Source of the DNA: Parietaria judaica
Lineage: Eukaryota; Streptophyta; Magnoliopsida; Rosales; Urticaceae
NCBI GenBank assembly: GCA_954871525.1
Contig: OX940870.1
Location: forward strand, 30,556,555-30,620,554
Length of the DNA stretch: 64,000 nucleotides
Reading direction: 5' to 3'
Shown: positions 53,990-64,000 of the stretch, piece after piece
Position numbering within the stretch: the first letter of the stretch is position 1
How the letters are laid out: each line of letters opens with the position of its first letter
The notes under the pieces: model-generated
The model's database searches: none
Seen by the model: only the letters and a program-made list of their open reading frames with translations
What the model was told of the DNA's origin: nothing
Translations under genes and position numbers: made by a program

Positions 53990-56009
53990 CGAAATTAGAT
54001 TAACATTGAGCCCGATCCACGGTTCGAGTCCCGGGCCAGACCAGATGGTCGCGTCAGCGGTCATATGTGGAGTCAACGAGGGCTGACTAATCTCTCGACG
54101 TAGCTGAAGGCGAATATAGTTGTTTCCAGCAAGGCACAAGTTATCCTGATGGTTATTGGCTTGAACTCGTTGTCTTCGGCGAGCCTCTGAATAAGGAGGT
54201 TACCATGGAATGAGGTCTATGGTAAGCCCTAGGCTCGAGATCGACGGCCTTGGCGGCGACATCCTTTGTAGTGAGATGGTTATGATTGGCGAGATCCTTC
54301 TGACAAGGTGATTTTGAGCTATATCTTGATGATCCGGCGAGGCGTCGGATCGTTATTGATGACGTCTCTCGGCGACGTCGGGTAACAAGTCAGTGTATCC
54401 TGCACATGTAGAACACGTCTAGGGGAATCGGAGGGTAGAACCTCCAAAGCCTCTCTAACACTTGTCATTGAATATGCTTGACGACATGGAAATGATAAAG
54501 GGAAATAATATTTGATGACAGACCTCATGAAAGGTTGCCTACATACCCATTAGAGGGATCATGCCATCACGTAGTTCAAAGTGGAGGGATGGGGGACATG
54601 TACCTTAGCTTTCTTGGGAAAGCCATAAGCTGATTGCGGAAACGTGAGTCTCCGACGAGGGTCGGAGTCATTGTGATGTCGACGACCGTCGTTAGTTCCT
54701 GAAGAGGAGGCACGGGGGTGACCATCGCATAAGACGAGGGTATTACTGGCGATGGTGGCGATCTTCAGAGGATAGAGCTCATCTCGGAGCTATGCTCACG
54801 GTGAATGATATCTTGAATCCTTGGTCTTGGGGACAATATCTTCTTTTGGCGAGCTCAGGCCTCGAAGTTCATCCTCCTGGCGAGCTGAGACTTCAAAGTT
54901 CACCTTCTTGGCAATCTCATACTCGAAGTTCATTTTGTTGCAAGCTTCGGTGGATGTGGTCCCAGGAACTAGACGAGGGACGAGCTAGACATGAAGGAGG
55001 CGCAAGAGATGGCGACTTTGGAGCGAGAGGCTAGAGAGAGAAGCTCTACTTTAGAGATAGGTTATCCTCGTAGGAATGAGTGTTTGGAATGGTGGATAAT
55101 GACTTCCCTTTTCGATCCATTTCCATTGAATGCACCATTAATGGCGCATTTGGTGCTTGCCACGGCTTCTTGTCAGGTGTGCAGGTTGTTGTGAGCTCCG
55201 TTTGTTGTCTATAGCTTCTCTAGAGATGCGCGAGCTTGTGCATCGTGTCTCGCGTGATCCCGGAGACGCTCGGAGGGCCCTCGTAAGCTTGGCTTATCAG
55301 GTTGCTTGACGTAGATGAGAGATATCACCTCATCGAATTTGTTGGCAAGATGTTTCATGTCGACCTAGGAACTTGCCTCGTCGAGTAATTTGCCGAAGAC
55401 TAAGGGTGTGTTTGTTTGCACTTAATAGACCTCTTAACATTAATGGGTCAGATTTAAGTCTATTAAGTGCATTTGTTTTTTTTCTTTTTTAAACATCTTA
55501 ATGCCTCTTTTTCCCTCTTAATGAATCAGATTTGAAAAAGTAATTTAATGGCATTCAGATTCTCTCTCCTAATTACTTTCTTAACAAAAAACTTCAAAAC
55601 TCCATAACTTTATTTCTATATCTCCAATGGAGTCATAAAAAATACCATTGGAAAGCTTGAGACAAGACGAATCCAATGATAGGTGGAAAGATATATTTTC
55701 GAATTTCTAACAAAATATTAATTTCGATTTTTTAATAAAAATATATTAAAATATAAAATTATCTTAAATTTATAACAAAAAGTTAGAAAAATATATTAAC
55801 TAGTTCATATATTTAAAATGTTATATATAATTTTACGTTTTATAAATATAAATTTACAAATTTATTAATATAAATAAATCAAATAATAAATAGAATATAT
55901 AAAAAATTTGATTATAAAAAAATGTTACTATACAATAGAATTTGCCTACAATATATCATTTTAAAGTTGAAGTATTTAAGAAAATGTATTATATTAAATT
56001 TTATTATAA

Positions 56010-56042
<33 letters not shown>

Positions 56043-56560
56043 TGTGTAATTATTATAAAAAATATCAATTAGTGTTTTAAGAAAATTATTTACATTTCAT
56101 CAGATAATAAATTAATTTAAATTATTATTATTAAAAATTACCGTATACATAAAGGTGTATAGTAAAATTTAATTTTTACAAGAAAAATGTATTCATATCT
56201 GCATTCAGATCTTAAAAAACAAACACACTTAATTATCTGTCATTCAGATTCAGATGTCACATCTTATTATTCAGATGTGCATTCAGATTCAGACGTCTTA
56301 ATTTTAATGTAAACAAACGGAGCCTAAGTCCAAGGGAGCTTGTCGTTGACAAGAGAGCTTGTCTTCGTCGAAGAATCTTCTAAAATCGTTATCACCTTGT
56401 CAAAGGCCTTGTGGCTTATTGTTTCCTCGCCGGGGGTTTTCGTAGCCTTGCCCAGGGCCTTGACTTCGTTGATTGGCCTTTGACTTTCGTCCATGGGCCT
56501 TGTCCTTTGCTTTGGGGGCTCATATTTTTTATTTTTAATGATCCAAAAATCCGCTATGAC
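53990..56560. other. GC-richer decayed element of unknown type, split by a PIF-like insertion
   Basis: 53990-55403 and 56325-56560 have similar base composition and read across the insertion. The left part contains a degenerate triple repeat at 54835-54945 (GGCGAGCTC...CTTCGAAGTTCATC). No protein domain could be read in any frame. It is most likely a retrotransposon LTR or untranslated region. Confidence 0.35.
55404..56324. mobile_element. PIF/Harbinger-like non-autonomous element
   Basis: Ends GGGTGTGTTTGTTTGC and, complemented, GGCTCCGTTTGTTTAC; flanked by the 3-bp duplication TAA (55401-55403 and 56325-56327). The inside is AT-rich with repeated CATTCAGAT words and an (ATT)n run near 56010-56041. 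TAA duplication and GTTTGTTT-type ends are the Tourist/PIF signature. No transposase. Confidence 0.75.
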
Positions 56561-57301
56561 ACTTCATGTTACAAAATTTGTAATTTGTTCACCCATGAAA
56601 ATTAGACCAAGCCTCTACCAATCGATCTATGCGTATACTTTACATTACATTGAGTTAAGGTGAGATGTTTCATGGGAATAAAAAATATAAAATTAGGGAT
56701 TAGTAATATTTGTCCATTATATTCTAATATCGATGGGTGTTTATTGATCGAATTGCTTTCATCACCGTAGGTCAAGCTTCCATTAATTATACGAAGCAGC
56801 TGCCAAAAATTCAATTCATTATCATTATTATGACACTACAGCAATTCAATTTCAAAACTACGATTGTTCGACGATGATCCTCAATTGTCATTATTATGAA
56901 ATATAAACCTAAAAAGCATATGATTGGAATAGTTGAAGTGGGTCCACAGTCACACATGGCCATGTTTCTGGAGCCATATGTAGTGGAAGACGCAACATCA
57001 TCACCCAATGGCCACACAAATATCTAGCTAATAGAATTTAAATCCCACCATGCAATATTATGATCCATACATGGAGAAAACGACACGTGTTTAAATTCCT
57101 CATCACATGCACGACCGTCTTTTATTAGGGTATATTGTGTGATGAAAATGTGTGTCATGTGTGTGATTCAGAAGTAATAAGCTCGAAATATGGTATGCTT
57201 TTTTCTCACTTTATTTTATTCGGATGTGGAACGACATGAAAGGACTTGACAATTCATTCTTTAATTTGAAACACATATATATATATATATAATTTATATT
57301 A

Positions 57302-58272
57302 GGGTAAACTGCGGCTAATGTACCCAATGTTTGATTTTCTGCGGATTATATATCCAATGTTTATTTTTGGCGGCTAATGTACCCAATGTTTGATCCGTTA
57401 GATATTTTTGGGTTTTCCGTCAGTTGACCGTTAGAGAGTTATATGTACACTTTTCGTATTTTTGACATAACTCACTCATTTTTTGTCCAAATTTTATGCA
57501 TGACCTATGGTTGGAAAGATAAGAGATAGATCTACAAATTTAATGTTTTAAGTTTTGTAAAATCAGTTTTAAAAAAATACGAAATTTCAAGTACAACGTA
57601 AAACTGTACATTAGTTTAATGCAAAATATTTGTTTCGAGCAAATTTTAATATACTTAATGACTTTTTATGATGAAACGTAAAAGAAAAAAGTTGTAGATA
57701 AATGTTTTATCTTTACAACGGGTGTTTATTTATAAATTTTTGACAAAAAATGAGTGAGTTATGCCAAAAATATAAAAGATGTGATGTGAAATAATATTTC
57801 ATATTTTTGGCATAACTCACTCGTTTTTTATCCAAAATTTATAAATAAACACCCGTTGGAAAGATAAAACATTTATCTACAACTTTTTGCTTTTACGTTT
57901 CATCATAAAAAGTCATTAAGTATATTAAAATTTGCTCGAAACAAATATTTTACATTAAACTAATGTCCAGTTTTACGTTGTACTTGAAATTTCGTATTTT
58001 TTTAAAACTTATTTTACAAAACTTAAAACATTAAAGTTGTAGATCTATCTCTTATCTTTCCAACCATAGGTCATGCATAAAATTTGGACAAAAAATGAGT
58101 GAGTTATGTCAAAAATACGAAAAGTGTACATATAACTCTCTAACGGTCAACTGACGAAAAACCCAAAAATATCTAACGGATCAAACATTGGGTACATTAG
58201 CCGCCAAAAATAAACATTGGGTATATAATCCGCAGAAAATCAAACATTGGGTACATTAGCCGCAATTTACCC
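57302..58272. mobile_element. MULE-like foldback element with 9-bp target duplication
   Basis: 971 bp, almost entirely inverted repeat: the left half from GGGTAAACTGCGGCTAATG and the right half ending CATTAGCCGCAATTTACCC mirror each other through a centre near 57780. Flanked by TTTATATTA at 57293-57301 and 58273-58281, a 9-bp duplication as in Mutator-like elements. The paralogous site at about 37130 has TTTATATTA once, an empty site. Non-coding. A half copy lies at 45866-46412. Confidence 0.9.
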
Positions 58273-58601
58273 TTTATATTATATATGTGTTTTATTTTCT
58301 TTCTAGGTTTTGTTATTGTGGGGCAAATTATTTTTTTACATGAAAGTCTAATGGGTTTGATCCGAATTATAATTCAACATCCAATTACAACCCGAACTAC
58401 ATCGAGTAGGATTCGAGCTTGGCTCAATAAACAAATAAAAGATGTCGAGGAAGTTGTGATTGCCTTAAAAAAAAAGATCTCCGTTTAGCGATTTATTATT
58501 ATTGTCTATCTTTATATTTACATCACTTTTACTAGAAAAGATTAATAAAAACAATTAAAAAATAAGAAATAGAAAATAACTATTGGGGTTATAGTCTCTT
58601 T

Positions 58602-58608
<7 letters not shown>

Positions 58609-58652
<44 letters not shown>
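58609..58652. repeat. (TA)n microsatellite
   Basis: Uninterrupted TA run after ACACACACA. Confidence 0.85.
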
Positions 58653-58658
<6 letters not shown>

Positions 58659-59344
58659 TTCATTGTGTAACTCTTTAGAAGAATACGTAAATCAAACTAG
58701 TAACGAATTCAAATCGAAACCTATATCCTTATCAAATAGTGTAAATTGAACCGTTTAACGACAATCTAAAACAAGACTGACATTATTATATATTAAAAAA
58801 AAACGTAAATCAAACTATTAAAGAAAATATAAAATCAAGATAAATTATGCTTTAATAATCAGCTACATATTGATATATGGTTGAGGCGTGGACACATTTT
58901 TAAATCAGTGGTCCAAAAGCCAACCCTGTAAGATATTTTCCTCGACAATCTTTTCTTTTCTACCAAGCAAGCACGCTTCGTTTTTCTTATGACAAAAGAA
59001 AGGAAAAGTATTGAGATTTGGTGGCCAAATTATACTTCTTTCTGTAACAAATATGATAATGGATACACGAGTATTTGAAATATGTGAGACCAATAATTTA
59101 TACTAGTGTATTAAGTCAGCAATATGGTTGTCAATGGTGGCAAAAGGTGAAGCTCTCAATGGGAGAAAGCTTCGTTTTGACCTTGGAAATTGACTTCGCT
59201 TCCTCCGAGAGAGAGAGAGAGAGAGAGAGGACTTCATTGACGGAGGTACCAAAAAAAAATTACGGAAAAGTGAACGAAGCTCTAACAATCCACATTAAAC
59301 GCGAAGTTAGCTAGGGCATTCTTACGACCAAAAGTACTCCGTCG

Positions 59345-59640
59345 TCAAGGCTAGACAATTAGTCACCCAAGTACAAGATCTTGGTGTTCAACGACACACA
59401 CCTAACACGGCGACCGACGTAGCCAACGAGCTAATACTTGAAAGAATCGGTCCTTGGAAGCTAATAAAATGTCCTCCATTGACTAGTCGAGCCGCTCGAA
59501 GACAATCGGTCTTTAACTCCGAAACCGACCAACCCCGATCATGAGCAAACCATAGTCCATGAAGAATGGCAGTGCATTCACAATTCAGCCATCAATGCCG
59601 AATCCGGGCAATCAATAAGCCGAGCGGTGACTCCGATGAC
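59345..59640 (-). pseudogene. LINE RNase H fragment
   Basis: On the minus strand the frame reads GLWFAHDRGWSVSELKTDCL, NGGHFISFQGPILSSISSLA and CRWTPRSC, the same RNase H block as the LINE at 35328-36678. Upstream the reading needs a frame change, and no poly-A is adjacent, so it is an internal remnant. It is absent from copy 1 of the segmental duplication. Confidence 0.7.
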
Positions 59641-59710
59641 CTTACCACAATCTATTACATTTTTTTAATATACAATCTAAAATACATTACTTGTATTTTT
59701 TTTTTTCGAA

Positions 59711-59722
59711 CCCTACGCTACC

Positions 59723-59772
<50 letters not shown>
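59711..59772. repeat. (TA)n microsatellite
   Basis: TA run of about 50 bp ending ACACACACAC, between the LINE fragment and BBX32 copy 2. The matching place in copy 1 (near 38240) has only a short TA run. Confidence 0.85.
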
Positions 59773-59782
<10 letters not shown>

Positions 59783-59948
59783 GATTATCAATTTAATGAA
59801 ACTCTAATATAGGTCAGCACTCTTTGATATCAATATTAATAGTAGGATTCCCACATGACCAACAAAAATAATTACATGAACTCTACTGCTTCTTTGGTTA
59901 AACTTCAAATAACTCAAACCTCCCAAACCACAACGTTTCCTTTCACCC

Positions 59949-60722
59949 TCAGCACTCGTCCCACCCCTCCCTCACATCACGGCGATGGTGACATCTCACG
60001 GTCCTCATCCCCCGGCTGATCCTCAGCCCGACGCCCAGGATCAGCTTCGCCGGCACCCCCGAGAGCTCCACCAGCCGTCTCAGCGCCCGAAGCCCACGCG
60101 CCGGCGACTTGCGATCGCCCAGACCGAGAGACTTCACGCCGCACCAGAACGACGCCGTCAGGGACAGCCTAAGCGGCAGGAGCCTCGAGCCCGACCGGTC
60201 CACGCACAGTCTCAGCGCCTGGGACGCTACAGACACGACCACGGCCGCCGAGTCGCCGCTCAGGCCGAGCTCTCTGCACCAGTTTCCGAAAATATCCTCC
60301 GCCTCCGCGTCCACAATTCTCGCCGCCCGCTGCCTGTTCCGGTCATTTCCTTCGCCGGAGATCTCCGTCACGGAGCTCGAAGCGCTACCGCTAGACTCCA
60401 CCGCCTTCCTCGGAGGCGACCCGAGCCTCAGTTCGCAGATCGAGGAGAGATCCGCGGACAGAACCTTTCCGGCCGGAAGCTCCTCCTCCGAGCAGGTCCG
60501 GCAGACCGGAGAGACGCCGTGAGTGAGGTCAACGCCGAAGAGCGGTTCGCCGGCGAAGGCGTGGCAGGAGGAGCAGAGAGGGTGGCGGAGGTGGCGGGCG
60601 ACGAGGAAGTTGGCGCGGTGGACGTGGGCGTCGCAGGTCCAGCAGAGGAAGGCGTGGTCGGCGTCGCAGTAGAGCGCCGCCTCTGTGGAGCAGAGCTCGC
60701 AAACCTTGTTGTGACCTTTCAT
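59949..60722 (-). CDS. BBX32: B-box zinc finger protein, BBX32-like, copy 2
   Basis: Intronless, 257 residues, same architecture as the copy at 38401-39174: one N-terminal B-box with intact zinc ligands, a second Cys cluster, and the BBX32 C-terminal block (IFGNWCRELGL, ASFWCGVK, EGWDEC). I count four nucleotide differences between the two frames (two silent), so both are presumably functional with the same activity: protein-protein repression of light-signalling factors in the nucleus. The upstream region differs more; this copy keeps a canonical G-box (61518-61523) and a better TATA-like core. Any division of labour would therefore be in expression rather than protein. Confidence 0.9.
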   Translation of the reverse strand: MKGHNKVCELCSTEAALYCDADHAFLCWTCDAHVHRANFLVARHLRHPLCSSCHAFAGEPLFGVDLTHGVSPVCRTCSEEELPAGKVLSADLSSICELRLGSPPRKAVESSGSASSSVTEISGEGNDRNRQRAARIVDAEAEDIFGNWCRELGLSGDSAAVVVSVASQALRLCVDRSGSRLLPLRLSLTASFWCGVKSLGLGDRKSPARGLRALRRLVELSGVPAKLILGVGLRISRGMRTVRCHHRRDVREGWDEC

Positions 60723-60860
60723 TCCTTGATCAAGGTGAAGACACGATCCCGAGAGGAGAGATCTGAAGCTTGAATTTCAGACAAGTTTGCAATGAAAACT
60801 GATGAACAAAGAGAGAGAGAGAGCGAGAGAGTAGTTTGGAGTTGAAGGGAGAGAGGGCGG

Positions 60861-60868
60861 TATAAATA
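60861..60868 (-). promoter_or_regulatory. TATA-like core of BBX32 copy 2
   Basis: Minus strand TATTTATA, about 140 nt before the ATG, in the segment just outside the near-identical tract. Confidence 0.4.
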
Positions 60869-61517
60869 CCCTTGATTAGTTTAAGATTGTGGCTATGGTG
60901 AGACTTGAGAGACTGAGAGAGAGAGACTGCAATATTTTATTCCTATATAAAATAATAAAATAGTATATATGTTGAAAAATATCTGCTCTTGTATATCTCT
61001 CTCTCTACTCCACCACATATCATAAACCTCGTTTCCCTCGAAAACTACATTTTTTTTTCTTTTCAATTTAACTCCTACTTTATAATTCTTTCTTCTTTTA
61101 CCCCTAACACTTTAATTTACCAACAATTATTCTCCTAATTTTCTTTTCTTTTTTTAAATCAGAACAATTATTCTTCTAAATAATCAAAACCAGTAGTTGC
61201 ATTGGAATTTCAGCCACTAATTTTACCTTTTTCTTTTTCTTTTTTTCTCAAAAGTTAAGTTATGGGATTATCACTTGGTTGGAACCGGCATGTGGTGTGA
61301 GCCTAAAAGTGGGATACATTTAACTGTTTGTGGCTCAAGTTACAAAATTGTAAAGTATTGTGGAAGAAGTGTCCTTCACTTCATAGAGGTTGTAAATTGA
61401 AATATTATGTATATATATTTGTGTGGGTGGTAAGAAAATATCTGGTTTTTAAGTTTAAACAACTCCAAGGGAAACGATCCCACAGCCACACCTCCTCAAC
61501 GGGAGTCTCAGCTTCGA

Positions 61518-61523
61518 CACGTG
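61518..61523. promoter_or_regulatory. G-box (CACGTG) upstream of BBX32 copy 2
   Basis: CACGTG about 800 bp upstream of the ATG, within a block conserved between the copies (ACAGCCACACCTCCTCA ... GGGAGTCTCA). Copy 1 has TACGTG at 39810-39815. G-boxes are bound by bZIP/bHLH light regulators such as HY5 and PIFs; binding here is inference. Confidence 0.4.
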
Positions 61524-61620
61524 GATCAATTCGAATACTTTGCAGGTCCCACAAAACTTACTGATTTCCATTTATACCCCATGTCTGATTCCTTTCCCGT
61601 CTTTACTATATTTTGTGAGT

Positions 61621-63190
61621 TAATCGCGGCATAATCTATAACCAATTAAGACAATATGATTCTAATTCTATATAATAGCAATATACATATTAAAAAAATG
61701 ATTATTCCTATGTTTAACTAACAGTTATTAGTTAACATGTCTACATAGCAGTCAAAAGTCCACGTAGTTTAGTCGATTTCCACTTGACATTTTAATTTGT
61801 TTTAGGTCCTGCCACTTCTCTCTCTTCTAAATTTCATAAATTTAAATTGACTAAAAATATGTATCCTTCAATTTCATCAATTTCAAATCCTTCTTCCAAT
61901 ATCTTTTATTTAAACTTATGTTATTTCAGATAATACAAAATATAACTACTTATGCCGCGAATAATCTTACTTAAGAAAAAGATAATAGAAGAAAATGGTA
62001 TTTTGGTAAATTTGGAACGGCGAGCACGTGGCAATGGCCACACCTATGGCGTGTAAAAGATTACAAGGATGCAGACGTGGGACCCACAGCGGAGTAGCGA
62101 TGACGTGGCCGAATGTGGGAAGACATTCGGATTCACCACAACTTGTGTTGGGAGCCACCCAATTTGAAGTTGCAACTGAATGACAACAAACCAACCAAAC
62201 ACATCCCACCCACCCACACACACGACAATTATTATTATTATTATTAAATAAAAAAAAATTAATTAAAGAAGCCATGGAGTAAATGACACGTGCCAAAACA
62301 GCATGGCTTGGGACCCACGGCTGATCAAACGCCAACATCCTTGCTTGTCCTCGTCTTCATCACTATCTCCTATCCTATGCATGATAATCCTTTTTATTAT
62401 TTATTTATTTATTTGCTTTCTCTTAGTCTTATCTTACCATAGGCTCTTTATTTTCTATCCCAACTCAATATTTCAACGTAATACAAACATAGTATTACTT
62501 ATTTGTTTTTTAGTCTTATCATCATCAACGACGCTAAGTACTCCACTACTCAGTAGTACATTAATTGGCGTAACACTGTAATATAAATATTCCATCAAAC
62601 TCTTGAAAATAACTTAACCTCATTGAAGAAATTTAGGTGTAAATATACAAACTGATATGTCGAGGTCCTATTACCCAAAAATTCGCTTTTAGGTAATAAA
62701 ATATATAGAAATTATAAAAAATGCTCATTTTGTGTCAAATGTTTAAGGAAAATGCATATGTGTGAGAGTAAAAAATATACACACGGAGCATTTTTCTAAT
62801 AATTTTCTTATAATTTTCTTACTTAATGATTTCGTTATTATAATTTTAATATATATTGATTAATATTTTTATTCGATCATTGTCATAAGCTTCGAAGTGA
62901 TAAATGCGGTTAAAATATCAATATTACTGCAATCGATACCGAATACCGAATATGTCATAAATGCGATTTTTTATATTTCTAAATAAGGTATTCGGTTCTC
63001 CTTATAAAAACACCGAAATGTGGTATTTGTTTTATTATTTAGAAAACCGCAGCTTATACCAAATTGTTCACTCCTAATTTTGATTATGAATTCGTCTCCT
63101 AGTGTGATAGTTCTCCTTGCAGTTGTAGGTTTACTAAATGATCTAAAAATATTCCTAGCGAACCAGAAATAAGTTGATGAGTCTCCTATT
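61621..63190. other. intergenic stretch, no gene seen
   Basis: AT-rich. It has several ACGTG cores at 62020-62110 and 62287 (GCACGTGGC, GACGTGG, ACACGTGCC) and ATT repeats at 62227. No transcription unit can be defended in either direction. Confidence 0.45.
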
Positions 63191-63620
63191 CTAGATGTTT
63201 TCTTGTCTCATCTATATGGTCGTGTCTCATAAATGAGGAAAGCTATCAAAACTCGGCTTTTTGTCGGCTGGGCGGCCAATCGGTAAGCCGTCCCGGTTGT
63301 GCTGAAAGCATTCTAGGATATTACTAACACTACTGAGACTAGCAATAAGTCCTTGTCTGTTTGAGCCATATCCCGGCCGAGAGCAGAGGTGCAAGTACGC
63401 TTCTATACTGAGCACATCACTTTCATACAAAGAGTAGAGTGTAGGGTTCAATGCGGATCTGCCTCTTGTCCTATTTCCCGACCCGGAGAATGCCCCTCAA
63501 GTCATCTACCGTAATTTTTCTTAAGATGGGTAGTTTGGGTATTTCTTCCGAGAGGAGAGTAGTTTCTCCGCTGCACCTTCTAAATAACTATGGCCGGTGC
63601 TGCAGCAAAATAACTCAACA
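63191..63620. other. GC-richer island of unknown origin
   Basis: About 430 bp with balanced base composition, unlike its AT-rich surroundings. It has open frames of 74 codons (-, 63227-63451) and 72 codons (+, 63451-63669) but no domain I recognise. A nuclear copy of organelle DNA or a retroelement piece are both possible. Confidence 0.3.
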
Positions 63621-63703
63621 TGTAATATTTGTAGTATTTGTTTTTTCACTTGAAATTATTAGCAATTAGGGTTATTCGCGGTGTTAAGAAAATAAATGTT
63701 AAA

Positions 63704-63856
63704 TACTATTTCTTATTTTAGCATGACAAAATACCAATACTCTTCTCTCACGCTGTAGACATGTAATTTCTTTTGAGTTGTTTGGTACATGTCTGTAACG
63801 TGAGAGAAAAATATTAATATTTCATCCGATTAAAATAAAGAATAAGTATTTAAGGC
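63704..63856. repeat. imperfect inverted repeat (small foldback candidate)
   Basis: Arms share AGACATGTA, CTCTCACG, TAATA and TTATTTTA in mirrored order around a centre near 63770. No target duplication was identified. Confidence 0.5.
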
Positions 63857-64000
63857 TTGTTTTCATACACTTTTGATATTTGTATCGCTACTCTTCTTAG
63901 CAATTAATTACTGCTTTACGAAACAGGCCAGTAATTTATCATATGGATTATGGACTGGTGGATTTATTTTGATTTTTGGGTCAAAAACCAACTCCCAGTC

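Larger units (their letters stand above)
56600..61620. repeat. segmental duplication, copy 2 (with BBX32)
   Basis: Direct-repeat partner of 35135-39900 about 21.5 kb away. Flanking DNA matches at roughly 80-85% by eye with many small indels, but the segment around the BBX32 frame (59920-60820) is nearly identical. Insertions private to this copy are a foldback element (57302-58272) and a LINE piece (59345-59640). Confidence 0.85.

Noticed and set aside
57302..58272. Two separate inverted genes or transcripts in the foldback element
   Set aside because: No open frames; the 9-bp duplication and mirrored halves identify a single transposon.
62303..62581. A membrane peptide gene
   Set aside because: The hydrophobic frame comes from TTATTTATTTATT-type low-complexity sequence with no start context or splice support.

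Overview
The window is nuclear DNA of a flowering plant, probably a eudicot. The reasons are multi-exon genes with GT-AG introns and U/T-rich tracts, two plastid-targeted proteins, plant-only families (BBX32-type B-box protein, defensin-like peptide, GluTR-binding protein), and a dense load of plant transposons: Ty1/copia and Ty3/gypsy, LINE, hAT, MULE-like and PIF/Harbinger-like elements, and tRNA-derived SINE-like sequences. Species cannot be fixed from sequence alone. All calls come from reading codons, splice sites and repeats by eye. No database search was run.

Layout. 1-0.4 kb: 3' end of a LINE. 1.6-2.3 kb (-): two-exon, cysteine-rich defensin-like peptide gene. 3.1-10.3 kb (-): decayed hAT-type transposase-like gene split by a 5.4-kb Ty3/gypsy insertion that runs 1.3 times round its own unit. 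10.4-11.5 kb: short repeats and a hAT-type MITE with an 8-bp target duplication. 11.7-15.8 kb (-): nine-exon gene for the plastid glutamyl-tRNA-reductase-binding protein (PGR7/GluTRBP). 16-17.4 kb: terminal-inverted-repeat element carrying an F-box gene fragment. 18.5-20.7 kb (-): seven-exon USE1 SNARE gene. 21.8-24.7 kb (+): eight-exon gene for a plastid-targeted protein of unknown function. 26.2-31.4 kb: copia element with identical LTRs but a frame-broken coding region. 32.2-33.3 kb: large inverted-repeat element containing tRNA-like boxes. 33.7-34.8 kb: candidate solo LTR.

35.1-39.9 kb and 56.6-61.6 kb are two copies of a segmental duplication. Each ends in an intact, intronless BBX32 gene (-). 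The copies differ by clean transposon insertions: a LINE and a hAT MITE in copy 1, a MULE-like foldback in copy 2. The two BBX32 reading frames are almost identical while their flanks are clearly diverged, which looks like gene conversion. Between the copies lie an 11-coding-exon cobalamin-independent methionine synthase gene (41.9-45.7 kb, -), a decayed hAT element (46.4-48.8 kb) sharing its TIR and CGCGACG-type subterminal motifs with the MITE in copy 1, minisatellites, and a nest of repeats. From 61.6 kb to the end I find no gene.

The host genes do not form a pathway cluster: tetrapyrrole/photosynthesis regulation (PGR7), secretory-pathway fusion (USE1), methyl-group metabolism (METE), light-signalling regulation (BBX32 x2), a secreted peptide and one unknown plastid protein. 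The most unusual features are the over-unit-length retroelement, the BBX32 identity island, and a dispersed repeat class bounded by AAGGTTTTAAA-like ends.
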